A stretch of DNA of 64,000 nucleotides from Tianweitania aestuarii (GCF_018457165.1 NZ_JAFMNX010000002.1:737339-801338), one strand, 5' to 3'; shown: positions 17,111-26,721, numbered from the stretch's first letter. Notes: a model not told the origin generated them from the letters alone. Numbers and translations: made by a program.

Positions 17111-17829
17111 GCGGCCTCCTCCCGCATGCCCAAATACACGCGCCTGACTTCCGGATGGTCGAGCATGTCCTCGCCCGAGCCGCTCAGGACAACCCGGCCG
17201 CTTTCCAGCAGATATCCGCGATGGCTCATGGCAAAGGACAGCTTGGCGTTCTGTTCGTTGAACAGGATGGCGACGCCGCGCTCGTTGATCATCTGCATGA
17301 TGGAACAAACGGTCTTCACCATTGCCGGCGACAGGCCGAGAAACGGCTCATCCATCAAAAGCACGCGCGGGTTCGCCATCAAACCGCGCGCGATCGCCAC
17401 CATCTGTTGTTGGCCGCCGCTGAGCTTGCCGGCCGTCGCATTCAGATGCGGCTTGATCTCCGGCAGGAGGTCCAACACCCAGCGATAGGTTTCGCGCGCT
17501 TCAGCGGTTTTGCGGGTGTAAGCGCCCAGCATCACGTTTTCTTCCACGCTCATGCGTGGGAACAGCCGGCGTCGCTCGAGAACGATGCTCATGCCGCGTT
17601 GCGGGCGCACGGTGGCAGACCTCGCCTGAAGCTCCTCGCCATCAAGGCGCACCACGCCGGATGACGGCTTCTTCAAGCCCATGGCGGCCTTCAGCACCGT
17701 GCTTTTTCCGGACCCGTTCGGTCCCATGATGGCAACGATTTCGCCCGCGCCCACTTCCATCGACACGTCCCAAAGAACGCGCGTGGCGCCGTAATGCACA
17801 TTCACCCGCTCAAGCTGCAGCATCGGCAT
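17107..17829 (-). CDS. livF: ABC transporter ATP-binding protein LivF
   Basis: A 240-residue cytoplasmic ATPase. Walker A GPNGSGKST, signature LSGGQQQMVAIARGL, Walker B VLLMDEPFLGLSP and switch His region VAILFNEQNAK are all present; the last has Asn-Glu-Gln where many ABC proteins have His, which is normal for LivF. The start overlaps the LivG stop by 20 bases; a second ATG lies two codons in. It forms the LivFG heterodimer. Confidence 0.9.
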   Translation of the reverse strand: MPMLQLERVNVHYGATRVLWDVSMEVGAGEIVAIMGPNGSGKSTVLKAAMGLKKPSSGVVRLDGEELQARSATVRPQRGMSIVLERRRLFPRMSVEENVMLGAYTRKTAEARETYRWVLDLLPEIKPHLNATAGKLSGGQQQMVAIARGLMANPRVLLMDEPFLGLSPAMVKTVCSIMQMINERGVAILFNEQNAKLSFAMSHRGYLLESGRVVLSGSGEDMLDHPEVRRVYLGMREEAA

Positions 17830-18544
17830 CTCCGAGGTAGATGCGGCGGACGGTTTCGTGGTCGGCCACCTCCGCTATGCTGCCCTCAACGATCACTTCG
17901 CCACGGTTGAGAAAGAAGGCATCATCGGCAAGGCCGAGCAGAACCTCCATATTGTGCTCCACCACGACGATCGTGATGTTTCGCTCCTCGCGCAGGCGCC
18001 GTATGACGTTGAGCAGTTCGGGAATGCTGGGACGGTCCACGCCGCCCGTGACTTCGTCCAGAAGAAGCAGCTTGGGATGGGTCGACAAAGCGCGGGCAAG
18101 CTCGAGGCGCTTTCGCTGGCCGGTGCTCAAGACGCGGGCCGGATCTTCCGCCTTGGCGTTGAGGCCGACAAAATCGATATAGGTCGAAGCCTCTTCGCGG
18201 GCCTGCTTCATGCTCATGCCGCCGGCAGCAAGCGGCACCATGACGTTTTCGCGCACGGACAATCCGCTGAAGGGCTGGGTGATCTGAAACGTACGGGCAA
18301 TGCCGGAATGGCAGCGGCGGCTTGGCGAAGCCTTGGTGATGTCGGCGCCCTGAAAGAACACCCGGCCGCCCGTCGGACGCACGGCACCGGCAATGGCGTT
18401 GAACAGCGTTGTCTTGCCGGCTCCGTTCGGGCCAAGGATTGCCGTTGTTCTTCCCTCGGCGATGGACAAGGTGACGTTGCTCAAGGCGACGATGCCACCG
18501 AAGGCGACCGTCAGCTGATCAGTCTTGAGGAAGTTGCGGTGCAT
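17810..18544 (-). CDS. livG: ABC transporter ATP-binding protein LivG
   Basis: A 244-residue ATPase and first gene of the importer operon. Walker A GPNGAGKTTLFNAIAG, signature LSTGQRKRLELARAL, Walker B LLLLDEVTGGVD and IVVVEHNMEVLLGLAD are present. The Q-loop region GIARTFQITQPFSGLSVRENV is typical of LivG. The promoter must lie in the 221-base gap to the divergent deacylase gene. Operon order is livG-livF-livH-livM-binding protein. Confidence 0.9.
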   Translation of the reverse strand: MHRNFLKTDQLTVAFGGIVALSNVTLSIAEGRTTAILGPNGAGKTTLFNAIAGAVRPTGGRVFFQGADITKASPSRRCHSGIARTFQITQPFSGLSVRENVMVPLAAGGMSMKQAREEASTYIDFVGLNAKAEDPARVLSTGQRKRLELARALSTHPKLLLLDEVTGGVDRPSIPELLNVIRRLREERNITIVVVEHNMEVLLGLADDAFFLNRGEVIVEGSIAEVADHETVRRIYLGDADAAA

Positions 18545-18765
18545 CCAACAGCCTTGTTCGTGGCAATTGGGGAAAGGCTAGCCTTCCGATGAACTAACCT
18601 CAATACCGAAATGCATCTATTTTGACCATTTCTGTTCCGTGACTGATTAATAGCCTAATTCCATATCCGCGGCATTGACGGCGTTCTTTTTGCGTGCCCT
18701 ACTTGAGCGGAAGACGTCCTTTTTTGCTTGAACTGAGCCTTCCGAGGCAGGCGGATACTGCAGCT

Positions 18766-20055
18766 ATGTCCAAACTTGATCCCAAGCTGCGCGAAGATAT
18801 TCTTGCCTCGGCGTCCGAAGGCTTCGAGAAGCAGGTTGCCTTCACGCAAGACCTGGTGCGCTTTCCTTCCACACGTGGCGCGGAACATACGATCCAGGAC
18901 TTAGTATTCCGGGAACTCAGGTCACGCGGCTATGCGATGGACCGCTTCTCCATGGATCGGGAAGCCATCGGCAAGCATCGGGGCGGCTCTCCCTGGATGG
19001 ATGACCATTCCGAAGCGCCGATCGTGGTCGGCATCCACCGCCCACGTGAGGAAACAGGGCGGTCTCTGATCCTGCAGTCGCATCTGGACGTGGTGCCCCC
19101 AGGTCCTGCCGACATGTGGATGCACGGCGCTTTCGATCCGGTGATCCGCGGCGACTGGATGTATGGCCGTGGGTCGGCCGACATGAAGGCGGGAGCCGCA
19201 GCCAACATCTTTGCGCTGGATGCCCTGAAGCGCCTTGGCCTGCAGCCGGCTTCCACGCTTTACGTCCAGTCCGTGGTGGAAGAAGAAGCCACTGGCAACG
19301 GCGCCCTGATGACCCATCTGCGCGGCTACAAGGCTGACGCGGTGCTGATCCCCGAGCCGGAAGACGAGATGCTGGTGCGCGCCAATACCGGCGTGCTGTG
19401 GTTCCAGGTCGAGGTCAAGGGTTTGCCGGTTCATGTTCGCGAGATGGACACGGGATTTAACGCCATTGACGCCGCTTATCGCGTGGTTGCGGCCCTGAGG
19501 CAGCTTGAAGAAGACTGGAACGCGCGCAAACACAACGAGCGCTATTTGAACGACCTCCCCCACCCCATCAACCTGAATATCGGAAAGATCACGGGAGGGG
19601 ATTGGGCCTCTTCCGTGCCGGCCTGGTGCCGCGTGGACTGCCGCATCTCCATCTATCCCGGCGTCGACGCGGCAAATGCCGCCGAGGAAATCCGCGACTG
19701 CGTATCAGCGTTCGCATCAAAGGACGCTTATCTCGCAAACAGTCCGCCCGTTGTGACCTTCAACGGCTTTCATGCCGAAGGATACCGGCTGGAGCCCGGC
19801 TCGGAAGCCGAAGGCGTGCTTGAGAACGCCCATCTTGATGCCGTTGGTGAGCCGCTCAAAAGCTTCACCACGCTCGGCTACCTCGATAACCGTGTTTACG
19901 CGCTTTATGATCGTATTCCGTCCCTGTGCTACGGACCGATCTCACGCAACGTCCATGGCTTCGACGAATGCGTCAGCCTGTCTTCCGTGAAGCGTATCAC
20001 GGGCGCGATGGCGCTGTTCATCGCCGAGTGGTGCGGCACGGAGACCATATCTTAG
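18766..20055 (+). CDS. ArgE/DapE-family deacylase (peptidase M20)
   Basis: A 429-residue di-zinc hydrolase starting at 18766 (MSKLDPKLRE). Metal and catalytic motifs are QSHLDVVPPG (His, Asp), GRGSADMKAG (bridging Asp), VVEEEATGNG (catalytic and metal Glu) and, near the end, RNVHGFDECVSL (His). The M20 family removes N-acyl groups or cleaves amide bonds in amino acids and peptides. Together with the divergent Liv-type importer, a role in hydrolysing an imported N-acyl amino acid or amide is plausible but inferred. The PPOX gene follows 20 bases later. Confidence 0.87.
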   Translation: MSKLDPKLREDILASASEGFEKQVAFTQDLVRFPSTRGAEHTIQDLVFRELRSRGYAMDRFSMDREAIGKHRGGSPWMDDHSEAPIVVGIHRPREETGRSLILQSHLDVVPPGPADMWMHGAFDPVIRGDWMYGRGSADMKAGAAANIFALDALKRLGLQPASTLYVQSVVEEEATGNGALMTHLRGYKADAVLIPEPEDEMLVRANTGVLWFQVEVKGLPVHVREMDTGFNAIDAAYRVVAALRQLEEDWNARKHNERYLNDLPHPINLNIGKITGGDWASSVPAWCRVDCRISIYPGVDAANAAEEIRDCVSAFASKDAYLANSPPVVTFNGFHAEGYRLEPGSEAEGVLENAHLDAVGEPLKSFTTLGYLDNRVYALYDRIPSLCYGPISRNVHGFDECVSLSSVKRITGAMALFIAEWCGTETIS

Positions 20056-20075
20056 CAGAAGAAGGAGATCGGCTC

Positions 20076-20690
20076 ATGACCGTCATCCGCACCGCAGAAG
20101 AGCTCCGCACCATCTACAAGCCTCCGGTCGAGCGCGCCGTGCTGAAGCAGATGTCGAAACTCGACAAGCACGCCCATGCCTTTCTCCAGCGCAGTCCGTT
20201 TGTCATGATCGGCTCTTGCGCGCAGAGCGGGCGCGCCGACGTCAGCCCCAAAGGCGACAAGCCGGGTTTCGTGCGGGCTTTGGACGACAACACCGTGGCT
20301 GTGCCCGATCGCCCCGGCAACAATCGCCTCGACACCTACGAGAACCTGCTCACCAACCCCAACGTCGGCCTCCTCTTCATGATTCCGGGCATGAACGAAA
20401 CCCTGCGCATCAACGGTCGAGCGGAAATCAGCATCGACCCCGAGCTGATGAAGCTTTTCGAACATGACGGCCGCCTCCCGCTCAGCGTCATGACGGTCAA
20501 GGTTGAGGAAGTTTACCTTCATTGCGCAAAGGCCTTCATGCGCTCGGAGCTCTGGAATCCCGACAGCTTCATGGAACGCAGCAGCTTCCCGTCCTTCGGC
20601 GCGATGCTCAAGGACCAGGCCGGGCTGCAAGACGCCGCCGCCGATATCGATCGCAGCCTGGCAGAACGTTATAAGGCAACCCTCTACTGA
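20076..20690 (+). CDS. FMN-dependent pyridoxamine-5'-phosphate-oxidase-like flavoprotein
   Basis: A 204-residue cytoplasmic protein with a strong SD, GAAGGAG, 7 bases before its ATG. The split-barrel PPOX core includes FVMIGSCAQSGRADVSPKGDKPGF, VAVPDRPGNNRLDTYENLLTNPNVGLLF and LRINGRAEI, the FMN-binding pattern of the MSMEG_1061-like subfamily. It is probably co-transcribed with the deacylase. The reaction is unknown; the family includes oxidoreductases acting on small molecules and FMN-binding proteins. Confidence 0.8.
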   Translation: MTVIRTAEELRTIYKPPVERAVLKQMSKLDKHAHAFLQRSPFVMIGSCAQSGRADVSPKGDKPGFVRALDDNTVAVPDRPGNNRLDTYENLLTNPNVGLLFMIPGMNETLRINGRAEISIDPELMKLFEHDGRLPLSVMTVKVEEVYLHCAKAFMRSELWNPDSFMERSSFPSFGAMLKDQAGLQDAAADIDRSLAERYKATLY

Positions 20691-20753
20691 CAGCGTAGAT
20701 GGCGGTACGATGCCAGGCTGGCGAAAGTGATGCGCGTGGTTGACCGATCCAGG

Positions 20754-21404
20754 CTAAGCGCGTGGATCGCTCCATAGAAGAACCGCCGGTTCGACGTCTT
20801 CTTCGATGTCGGCAAAACGTCCTGTGCCACCCAGAAAGAAGTTGTCGTTCAGGTCATCGTTGCACTGGCTGACTTCGGCCACGAACACCGGCGCGTCTTC
20901 TCCCCAGAAGCGGTGCTGTAAGCCGCGCGGTATGCGGACACTCTGGCCAGCTTCAAGGAAAACAGGACCGTTGAAGGCGGGAATGGAGCGTCCATCGACC
21001 CGCACGTCCTCGTGGCTGCCGAGACTGCGCTCGCGCGTAAACTCCACTGCCAGCCGGCCACCACCACGCACGATGATGTCCTCGACCTTGATCTTGTGCA
21101 TGTGAAATGGCGTTTCCTGACCGACGCCGACGAAAAGTAGCTTTTCGGCATATGGAACATCATCCGCCCGTCCTTGAAGACCATTGCGGACGCAAAACAG
21201 CGTCAATCCGCGTGATGCGAAGTCACCCTCACCGAAGTCCGTGACGTCCCAACCCATCTGTCGCTCGACCAACCATGCCGACAACTCCGGTTCACGATTG
21301 TGCTCTGCGCGACCCCAATTCGCCCAATCCGGCAGAGCCCAATTATATTGTTGAAGCATGCCCTGTGCGGCAGCAACGGCTGCGTTGATCTCAGACCGTT
21401 TCAA
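20754..21404 (-). CDS. D-lyxose isomerase family cupin
   Basis: About 216 residues. The TTG at 21404 (LKRSEINAAV) is taken as the start because the sequence before it, GGGAGGAAGCGAC, is a strong SD; the longer frame would translate the SD. The single cupin has metal ligands in ETPFHMHKIKVEDIIVRGGG (two His, Glu) and LQHRFW (His). Length and WANWG/FCVRNG segments fit the D-lyxose ketol-isomerase family, which interconverts D-lyxose and D-xylulose; some members also act on L-ribose. It lies divergent from an importer operon with AraB and AraD but no AraA. Confidence 0.8.
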   Translation of the reverse strand: MKRSEINAAVAAAQGMLQQYNWALPDWANWGRAEHNREPELSAWLVERQMGWDVTDFGEGDFASRGLTLFCVRNGLQGRADDVPYAEKLLFVGVGQETPFHMHKIKVEDIIVRGGGRLAVEFTRERSLGSHEDVRVDGRSIPAFNGPVFLEAGQSVRIPRGLQHRFWGEDAPVFVAEVSQCNDDLNDNFFLGGTGRFADIEEDVEPAVLLWSDPRA

Positions 21405-21457
21405 GTCGCTTCCTCCCAATTCGATTGCATACCCGCCTCAATGAAAGCTGGCGGCTT

Positions 21458-21477
21458 GGATCATGTCACGCTGATCC
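21458..21477. promoter_or_regulatory. Inverted repeat, possible DeoR operator 1
   Basis: GGATCA and TGATCC are separated by 8 bases in the divergent region between the isomerase and deoR-type genes. Related TGATCC half-sites recur nearby. Confidence 0.4.
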
Positions 21478-21534
21478 CTTCAAGGCAAAAACGCGAACTG
21501 ATCCATGAACCAGCTTTGACGCATCTTGCAAATC

Positions 21535-21554
21535 GGTGATCGATCCTGATCACC
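21535..21554. promoter_or_regulatory. Inverted repeat, possible DeoR operator 2
   Basis: GGTGATC and GATCACC (7-bp arms) are separated by 6 bases, 63 bases before the regulator start. The GATCA core is shared with the repeat at 21458. Autoregulation by the adjacent DeoR-type protein is inferred. Confidence 0.5.
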
Positions 21555-21616
21555 TTGTTGCATTTTGATTGGTGAGGGTGTAGCCATTCGGTGTCCGCAG
21601 CCTTGGAGGAGGAGGG

Positions 21617-22402
21617 ATGAGCGACTTTCTTCGTCATGCGACCATCGCCAATCTTCTTCGTGAGCGCCCCTTCATCTCGGTGAACGAGTTGAAGAGCAAA
21701 GTCGGCGTGTCCGCTGCAACAGTGCGCCGCGACATCGACAAGCTGGTGGAAGCTGGTCTTGGCCAGAAAGTGTATGGTGGCATCGCCGCCATGGACGGCC
21801 TTCCTGCTCGTCGCTCCGTCGCCCTGCCTTTCATCGAAAGGCGCGACATTGCGGTTGATGCCAAAAGAGCCATCGCAAGGGTCGCGGCATGCCTGGTGCG
21901 CGACGGCAGTTCGGTGATCGTTCACGGCGGCTCGACCTGCTTTCATTTTGGTTGCGAGATCGCCCAGCGCAATCTGAGGGTCTTCACCAATTCCATGCCG
22001 GTTGCCGCTTATCTCAGCGAGTTCGGCACCTGCCAGCTGACAGTCGGTGGCGGTGATCTGCATCGCGAACCCGGTATCATCTATGATGCGGCGCAAAGCG
22101 GACACACCTTTTATGCGGCGCAGTTTTTCGTTGGATCTTTGGGCGTCAGCGCCGAAGGGCTTCTGGAAAGTCATCCTTTGCTGGTGCGTTTCATCAACGA
22201 CATGTGCAACCGCGCCAACGAGATCATCGTGCTGGTCGACAGCCGGAAGTTCCGTGAACGCCCGCCCACGGTCGCCTTGCCGCTGACGCGCATTCATCGC
22301 CTGATCACCGATGACGGTTTGACCAATGCAGATGCCAAGATGCTCGAGGACCACGGCGTCCAGTTCACCGTTGCAGCCTTGAACAAGGGAGTGCCCGCAT
22401 GA
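21617..22402 (+). CDS. DeoR/GlpR-family transcriptional regulator
   Basis: A 261-residue repressor-type protein following a strong GGAGGAGGAGGG. The N-terminal helix-turn-helix ([25 protein letters not shown]) occupies residues 15-45. The DeoRC sensor domain has [13 protein letters not shown] and [13 protein letters not shown]. Members respond to phosphorylated sugar intermediates. Its stop overlaps the ATP-binding gene (ATGA), so it is the first gene of the pentose operon and probably its regulator. Confidence 0.9.
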   Translation: MSDFLRHATIANLLRERPFISVNELKSKVGVSAATVRRDIDKLVEAGLGQKVYGGIAAMDGLPARRSVALPFIERRDIAVDAKRAIARVAACLVRDGSSVIVHGGSTCFHFGCEIAQRNLRVFTNSMPVAAYLSEFGTCQLTVGGGDLHREPGIIYDAAQSGHTFYAAQFFVGSLGVSAEGLLESHPLLVRFINDMCNRANEIIVLVDSRKFRERPPTVALPLTRIHRLITDDGLTNADAKMLEDHGVQFTVAALNKGVPA

Positions 22403-23982
22403 ACCAGAGCACCATCGCAAGCCCCAGCCGAGACGCAAGCAACGTGCAACCGCTTCTGGAAATGCGCGGCATCTCCAAGACGTTCGGACCGGTGCGCGCG
22501 CTTCAAGATGTTTCCTTGACCGCTTTTCCCGGCGAGGTTCACGCCCTGATGGGCGAAAACGGCGCCGGCAAATCTACGATGATGAAGATCCTGTCAGGCG
22601 CTTATACGCCTGATGCCGGTGGCGAAGTGCTGGTCAATGGAAAGACTGTGCCGAGCGGTAATCCCAAAGCGGCCAAGGAACACGGCATCGCCGTTATTTA
22701 TCAGGAACTTTCGCTGGCGCCCAACCTCACGGTCGCCCAGAACATCTTCCTCGGAAACGAGCGCTCGAGCCGTGGCATCGTCATGCGCTCAGCCATGCGT
22801 GAAGAAACCCAGCCGATCCTTGACCAGCTCGGCTTGAGTTTCGGCCCTGACATGCTGGTTGAACGCCTGTCGCTGGGCGAACGGCAATTGGTCGAAATCG
22901 CCCGCGCTTTGTCGGCAAAAGCCCGCATCATCGTGATGGACGAGCCCACGACCTCCCTTTCAAGTCGAGAAACGGAGAAGCTGTTCGAGGTCATTGCCCG
23001 CCTGAAAAGCGAAGGCATCGCCATCATCTACATCAGTCACCGCATGGAAGAGATCTACCGGCTGTCCGACCGTTGCTCGGTGCTGCGCGACGGATCCTAT
23101 GTCGGCACGCTCGAGCGCGACGAATTGAACGCCGAGCGCCTCGTGGCCATGATGGTGGGCCGCGATCTGTCCACCTTCTACACAAAGGAACACAAACCGC
23201 AGGAAGGCCAGCGCGAGGTGGTGCTGTCGGTCGAAGGCATGAGCGACGGCGTCTTCGTGCATGACTGTTCTTTCGATGTTCATCGTGGTGAAGTGCTTGG
23301 GATTGCAGGCCTGGTTGGTTCCGGACGAACCGAGCTGGCCCGCCTGATCTATGGCGCCGATCCAGCCACTGCCGGCCGCGTGCGCCTCAATGGCGTCGAC
23401 GTAACGCCGCGCTCGCCCGCCGAAGCGCTTGAACATGGCATCGTGTATCTCACGGAAGACCGGAAGGGCCTCGGCCTGTTTCTGGATATGACGATCTCAG
23501 ACAATGTGAACCTGTGCGTGATCGGCCAGGATGCAGGCACCGGCGGCCAGCGCAATTTTCGCCGCGCTCGCGAACGGGCCGACCAGGCGCTGAAGGCGCT
23601 TGGCATCAAGGCACCTTCGGCCAGCATCAATGTTGGCGCTCTGTCGGGCGGAAACCAGCAGAAGGTGCTCCTGGCGCGCCTGCTGGAAATCAGTCCGACC
23701 GTGATCCTGTTGGATGAGCCGACACGCGGGGTCGATGTTGGCGCGAAGTCGGAAATCTACCGCCTGATCGACCAGCTTGCCCAAAAGGGACTGGCGGTCG
23801 TGATGATCTCGAGCGAGCTGCCAGAAATCATCGGTGTGTCGGATCGCGTTCTGGTGATGCGCGAAGGCACGATCGCGGGAGAAATCCAATCGGAAAACCA
23901 TCGCCCGATCAGCCAGGAAGCCATCATGGCATTGTCTGTGGGGCGCACGGATAGCGCGCCCGCCGCACAACAAGCAGTTTAA
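22399..23982 (+). CDS. Sugar ABC transporter ATP-binding protein, RbsA type
   Basis: A 527-residue tandem ATPase. Domain 1 has Walker [15 protein letters not shown], signature [15 protein letters not shown] and Walker [12 protein letters not shown]. Domain 2 has the degenerate P loop [14 protein letters not shown] usual for the second half of RbsA/XylG, then [15 protein letters not shown] and [15 protein letters not shown]. It powers import of a monosaccharide through the permease and binding protein encoded next. Confidence 0.92.
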   Translation: MNQSTIASPSRDASNVQPLLEMRGISKTFGPVRALQDVSLTAFPGEVHALMGENGAGKSTMMKILSGAYTPDAGGEVLVNGKTVPSGNPKAAKEHGIAVIYQELSLAPNLTVAQNIFLGNERSSRGIVMRSAMREETQPILDQLGLSFGPDMLVERLSLGERQLVEIARALSAKARIIVMDEPTTSLSSRETEKLFEVIARLKSEGIAIIYISHRMEEIYRLSDRCSVLRDGSYVGTLERDELNAERLVAMMVGRDLSTFYTKEHKPQEGQREVVLSVEGMSDGVFVHDCSFDVHRGEVLGIAGLVGSGRTELARLIYGADPATAGRVRLNGVDVTPRSPAEALEHGIVYLTEDRKGLGLFLDMTISDNVNLCVIGQDAGTGGQRNFRRARERADQALKALGIKAPSASINVGALSGGNQQKVLLARLLEISPTVILLDEPTRGVDVGAKSEIYRLIDQLAQKGLAVVMISSELPEIIGVSDRVLVMREGTIAGEIQSENHRPISQEAIMALSVGRTDSAPAAQQAV

Positions 23983-23994
23983 GGAAAACGCGAG

Positions 23995-24978
23995 ATGAGT
24001 GCAGCTCAAGACGCGCCCAAGACGCGCAACAACCAGCACATCAAGACCGTGATCGTGGCGCTCGGCATGTTGCCGGTGCTGATCCTGCTTGGCATCGGCT
24101 TCGAACTGCTGACGGGCAAGTTCCTGTCGGTGAGCAATCTGTCGATCGTGACACAACAGGCCGCGATCAACGTGGTTCTGGCGGCAGGCATGACCTTCGT
24201 GATCCTGACCGGCGGCATCGATCTTTCGGTGGGCGCGATCCTTGCATCCTCTGCGATGGGCGCGATCATCGTCTCCTTGTTGCCGGGAATGGGATTGCTG
24301 GGCATCCCGGCCGGCATGGCGCTCGGCCTCCTGTTCGGCCTCGTCAACGGCGCGCTGATCGCCTACCTCAAACTACCGCCCTTCATCGTTACACTCGGCG
24401 CATTGACTGCCGTGCGCGGCGTGGCTCGCTTGATGGGCGAAGACACGACCGTGTTCAACGCCGACCTCCCCTTTGCAGCGATCGGCAACGGATCACTGTT
24501 CGGCATTCCATATCTCGCCTTGATCGCTTTGGCTGTGATCCTCGTATCCTGGTTCATCCTGCGCCGCACCGTCCTCGGCACCTGGATCTATGCCGTGGGC
24601 GGCAACAAGGAAGCCGCCCGCCTGACGGGCATCAAGGTGTCGCTGGTGCTGTTGTTCGTTTACGGCATGTCCGGCCTGATGGCTGGCATCGGCGGCGTCA
24701 TGTCGGCCGCGCGCCTTTATGCCGCCAACGGTCTGCAGCTTGGCCAGGGCTATGAGCTCGATGCCATCGCCGCCGTGATCCTGGGCGGCACCAGCCTCGT
24801 TGGCGGCGTCGGCTCGATCTGGGGAACGCTGATCGGCGCGCTGATCATCGCCGTTCTGTCGAACGGCCTCATTCTCACAGGTGTTTCCGACATCTGGCAG
24901 TTCATAATCAAGGGCCTCGTGATCATCGCAGCCGTGGCTCTCGACCGGTATCGACTTTCAGGCGGCGCTCGCACCTGA
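23995..24978 (+). CDS. Sugar ABC transporter permease, RbsC type
   Basis: A 327-residue inner-membrane permease with about eight to ten hydrophobic helices. Family landmarks are GMTFVILTGGIDLSVGAILA, NGALIAYLKLPPFIVTLGALTAVRGVARL, the coupling helix GGNKEAARLTGIKV and YELDAIAAVILGGTSLVGGVGSIWGTLIGALII. It starts 12 bases after the ATPase gene. Confidence 0.92.
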   Translation: MSAAQDAPKTRNNQHIKTVIVALGMLPVLILLGIGFELLTGKFLSVSNLSIVTQQAAINVVLAAGMTFVILTGGIDLSVGAILASSAMGAIIVSLLPGMGLLGIPAGMALGLLFGLVNGALIAYLKLPPFIVTLGALTAVRGVARLMGEDTTVFNADLPFAAIGNGSLFGIPYLALIALAVILVSWFILRRTVLGTWIYAVGGNKEAARLTGIKVSLVLLFVYGMSGLMAGIGGVMSAARLYAANGLQLGQGYELDAIAAVILGGTSLVGGVGSIWGTLIGALIIAVLSNGLILTGVSDIWQFIIKGLVIIAAVALDRYRLSGGART

Positions 24979-25015
24979 AAGCCGTGGAACACGAACGCAT
25001 CACAGGAGGAAACCC

Positions 25016-25960
25016 ATGCGTCTTTTGAAAACACTCATGATGTCGGCAGCAGCCGTCGTTTGTCTCGCCGGCGCGGCAAACGCGCAGGACAAGGAACTGA
25101 AGAGCGTCGGCATCTCCGTCGGCCTTCTCGGCAACCCGTTCTTCGTCGCCACGATCAAGGGCATCGAGGACCGCGCGCGCGAAATCAATCCGGACGTGCA
25201 GATCACGTCGGTTTCGGCTGACTACGATCTCAACAAGCAAGTCAGCCAGATCGACAACTTCATCGCCGCCGGCGTTGACATCATCATGCTGAACGCCGTC
25301 GACGACAAGGCAATCGCGCCTGCTGTCATGCGCGCCAAGAACGCCGGCATCGTCGTCGCCGCATTCGACGTGTCGGCCCCAGGTGCCGATGTCACCGTGA
25401 TGACCGACAACGTCGCAGCCGGCCAGAAGGCCTGCCAGTACATCGTCGACCAGCTCAAGGGCGAAGGCAACGTCGCCATCATCAAGGGCCCGTCGTCCTC
25501 GTCCCTCAACGATCGTTTCCGCGGCTGCAGCGACGTCTTCAAGGCCAACGAAAAGATCACTGTCGTGTCGGACGACCAGAATGGCCAGGGTTCGCGCGAA
25601 GGCGGTCTTGAAGTCATGCAGGGCCTTTTGACCCGCTTCCAGGACCTTGATGCCGTGTTCGGCGCCAACGATCCGATGGCTCTGGGTGCCCAGCTTGCCG
25701 CCAAGCAGCTCAACCGCACGAACCTGATCATCACGGGCGTCGACGGCGCTCCGGATACCGAACAGTCGCTTTCCGACCCGAACTCGCTGGTGAAGGCATC
25801 CGCCTCGCAGGATCCATACACGATGGCAGGCCAGGCTCTCGATCTCGGCTACGAGGTCTTCCAGGGCAAGACGCCGGAACAGGCAACGGTTCTGATCGAG
25901 CCGAAGCTGATCACCGCTGAAAATCTCGGCGAGTATCAGGGCTGGACAGCCAAGCGCTGA
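25016..25960 (+). CDS. Periplasmic sugar-binding protein, RbsB type
   Basis: A 314-residue periplasmic protein. The signal peptide ends at GAANAQ, and AGGAGG precedes the ATG. The mature part is Peripla_BP_4-like: SVGISVGLLGNPFFVATIKGI, FIAAGVDIIMLNAVDDKAI, AFDVSAPGADVTVMTDN and VFGANDPMALGA. A pentose or related sugar is expected from the downstream araB and araD genes. Confidence 0.9.
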   Translation: MRLLKTLMMSAAAVVCLAGAANAQDKELKSVGISVGLLGNPFFVATIKGIEDRAREINPDVQITSVSADYDLNKQVSQIDNFIAAGVDIIMLNAVDDKAIAPAVMRAKNAGIVVAAFDVSAPGADVTVMTDNVAAGQKACQYIVDQLKGEGNVAIIKGPSSSSLNDRFRGCSDVFKANEKITVVSDDQNGQGSREGGLEVMQGLLTRFQDLDAVFGANDPMALGAQLAAKQLNRTNLIITGVDGAPDTEQSLSDPNSLVKASASQDPYTMAGQALDLGYEVFQGKTPEQATVLIEPKLITAENLGEYQGWTAKR

Positions 25961-25973
25961 TCCAAGGGACAAC

Positions 25974-25998
25974 GCGCGCGCCGGTTTCCGGCGCGCGC
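25974..25998 (+). other. Perfect 11-bp GC hairpin after the binding-protein gene
   Basis: GCGCGCGCCGG, a TTT loop and CCGGCGCGCGC form a stem of GC pairs only, starting 13 bases after the stop codon. There is no T tract, so it is more likely a 3'-end stabiliser or partial attenuator than a full terminator. It would raise binding protein relative to araD/araB. Confidence 0.6.
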
Positions 25999-26023
25999 AT
26001 CTGCGAGTAACAGGATTGCCTTT

Positions 26024-26716
26024 ATGACGTTCGCCGACCTCAGGGATGCCGTTTGCAAAGCCAATATCGACACCGTCAGACACGGTCTCGTAAAGGCGAC
26101 CTTCGGCAATGCGAGCGCCATCGATCGCGAAACCGGGCGCGTGATCATCAAGCCGAGCGGCGTTCCTTTCGAAGTGATGACGCCCGACGATATGGTGATC
26201 GCCGATCTTACGGGCGGAGCCTACGACAACCGTTTGCGTCCGTCCTCAGACCTCGATACGCATCTCGTTCTCTACCGCGCCTTTCCCGAGATCGGCGCCG
26301 TGGTTCACACCCATTCCACCTTCGCCACGATCTTTGCCCAGGCGCGCACGCCGATCCCGACCTTCGGCACAACCCATGCCGATTACTTCCACGGCGAAAT
26401 CCGGGTCACGCGCAACCTGACGGACGAGGAAATCCGCGACCGTTATGTCGCCGCCACCGGCAATGTCATCGTGGAAGCGTTTGAAGGGCGCGATCCCCTC
26501 GAAGTGCCAGCCATTCTCGTGGCCGGTCACGGACCGTTCGCCTGGGGCAGAACGCCCGAAGAAGCCGTTCTCCACGCCACAATTCTGGAAGAAGTCGCCA
26601 AGATGGCCTGGCATTCAATGATGTTGGACCGCAACCTTCCGCCGATCTCACAAAGCTTGATGGACCGGCATTACCGGCGCAAGCACGGCACCGGCGCAAC
26701 CTACGGGCAGGACTGA
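26024..26716 (+). CDS. araD: L-ribulose-5-phosphate 4-epimerase
   Basis: A 230-residue cytoplasmic zinc enzyme of the class II aldolase/epimerase family. Zinc ligands His95 and His97 in VVHTHSTFATI stand at the same numbers as in E. coli AraD, and a third His occurs near residue 169 in LVAGHGPFAWG. GNASAIDRETGRVIIKPSGV and SSDLDTHLVLYRAFPEIGA are typical of AraD and favour it over fuculose aldolase. It converts L-ribulose-5-phosphate to D-xylulose-5-phosphate. The kinase gene follows 5 bases later. Confidence 0.87.
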   Translation: MTFADLRDAVCKANIDTVRHGLVKATFGNASAIDRETGRVIIKPSGVPFEVMTPDDMVIADLTGGAYDNRLRPSSDLDTHLVLYRAFPEIGAVVHTHSTFATIFAQARTPIPTFGTTHADYFHGEIRVTRNLTDEEIRDRYVAATGNVIVEAFEGRDPLEVPAILVAGHGPFAWGRTPEEAVLHATILEEVAKMAWHSMMLDRNLPPISQSLMDRHYRRKHGTGATYGQD

Positions 26717-26721
26717 ACACC

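Noticed and set aside
16223..17488. A 421-codon plus-strand frame opposite livH and livF
   Set aside because: Antisense shadow with Gln/His/Arg-rich low-complexity composition; the minus-strand genes are clear transporters.
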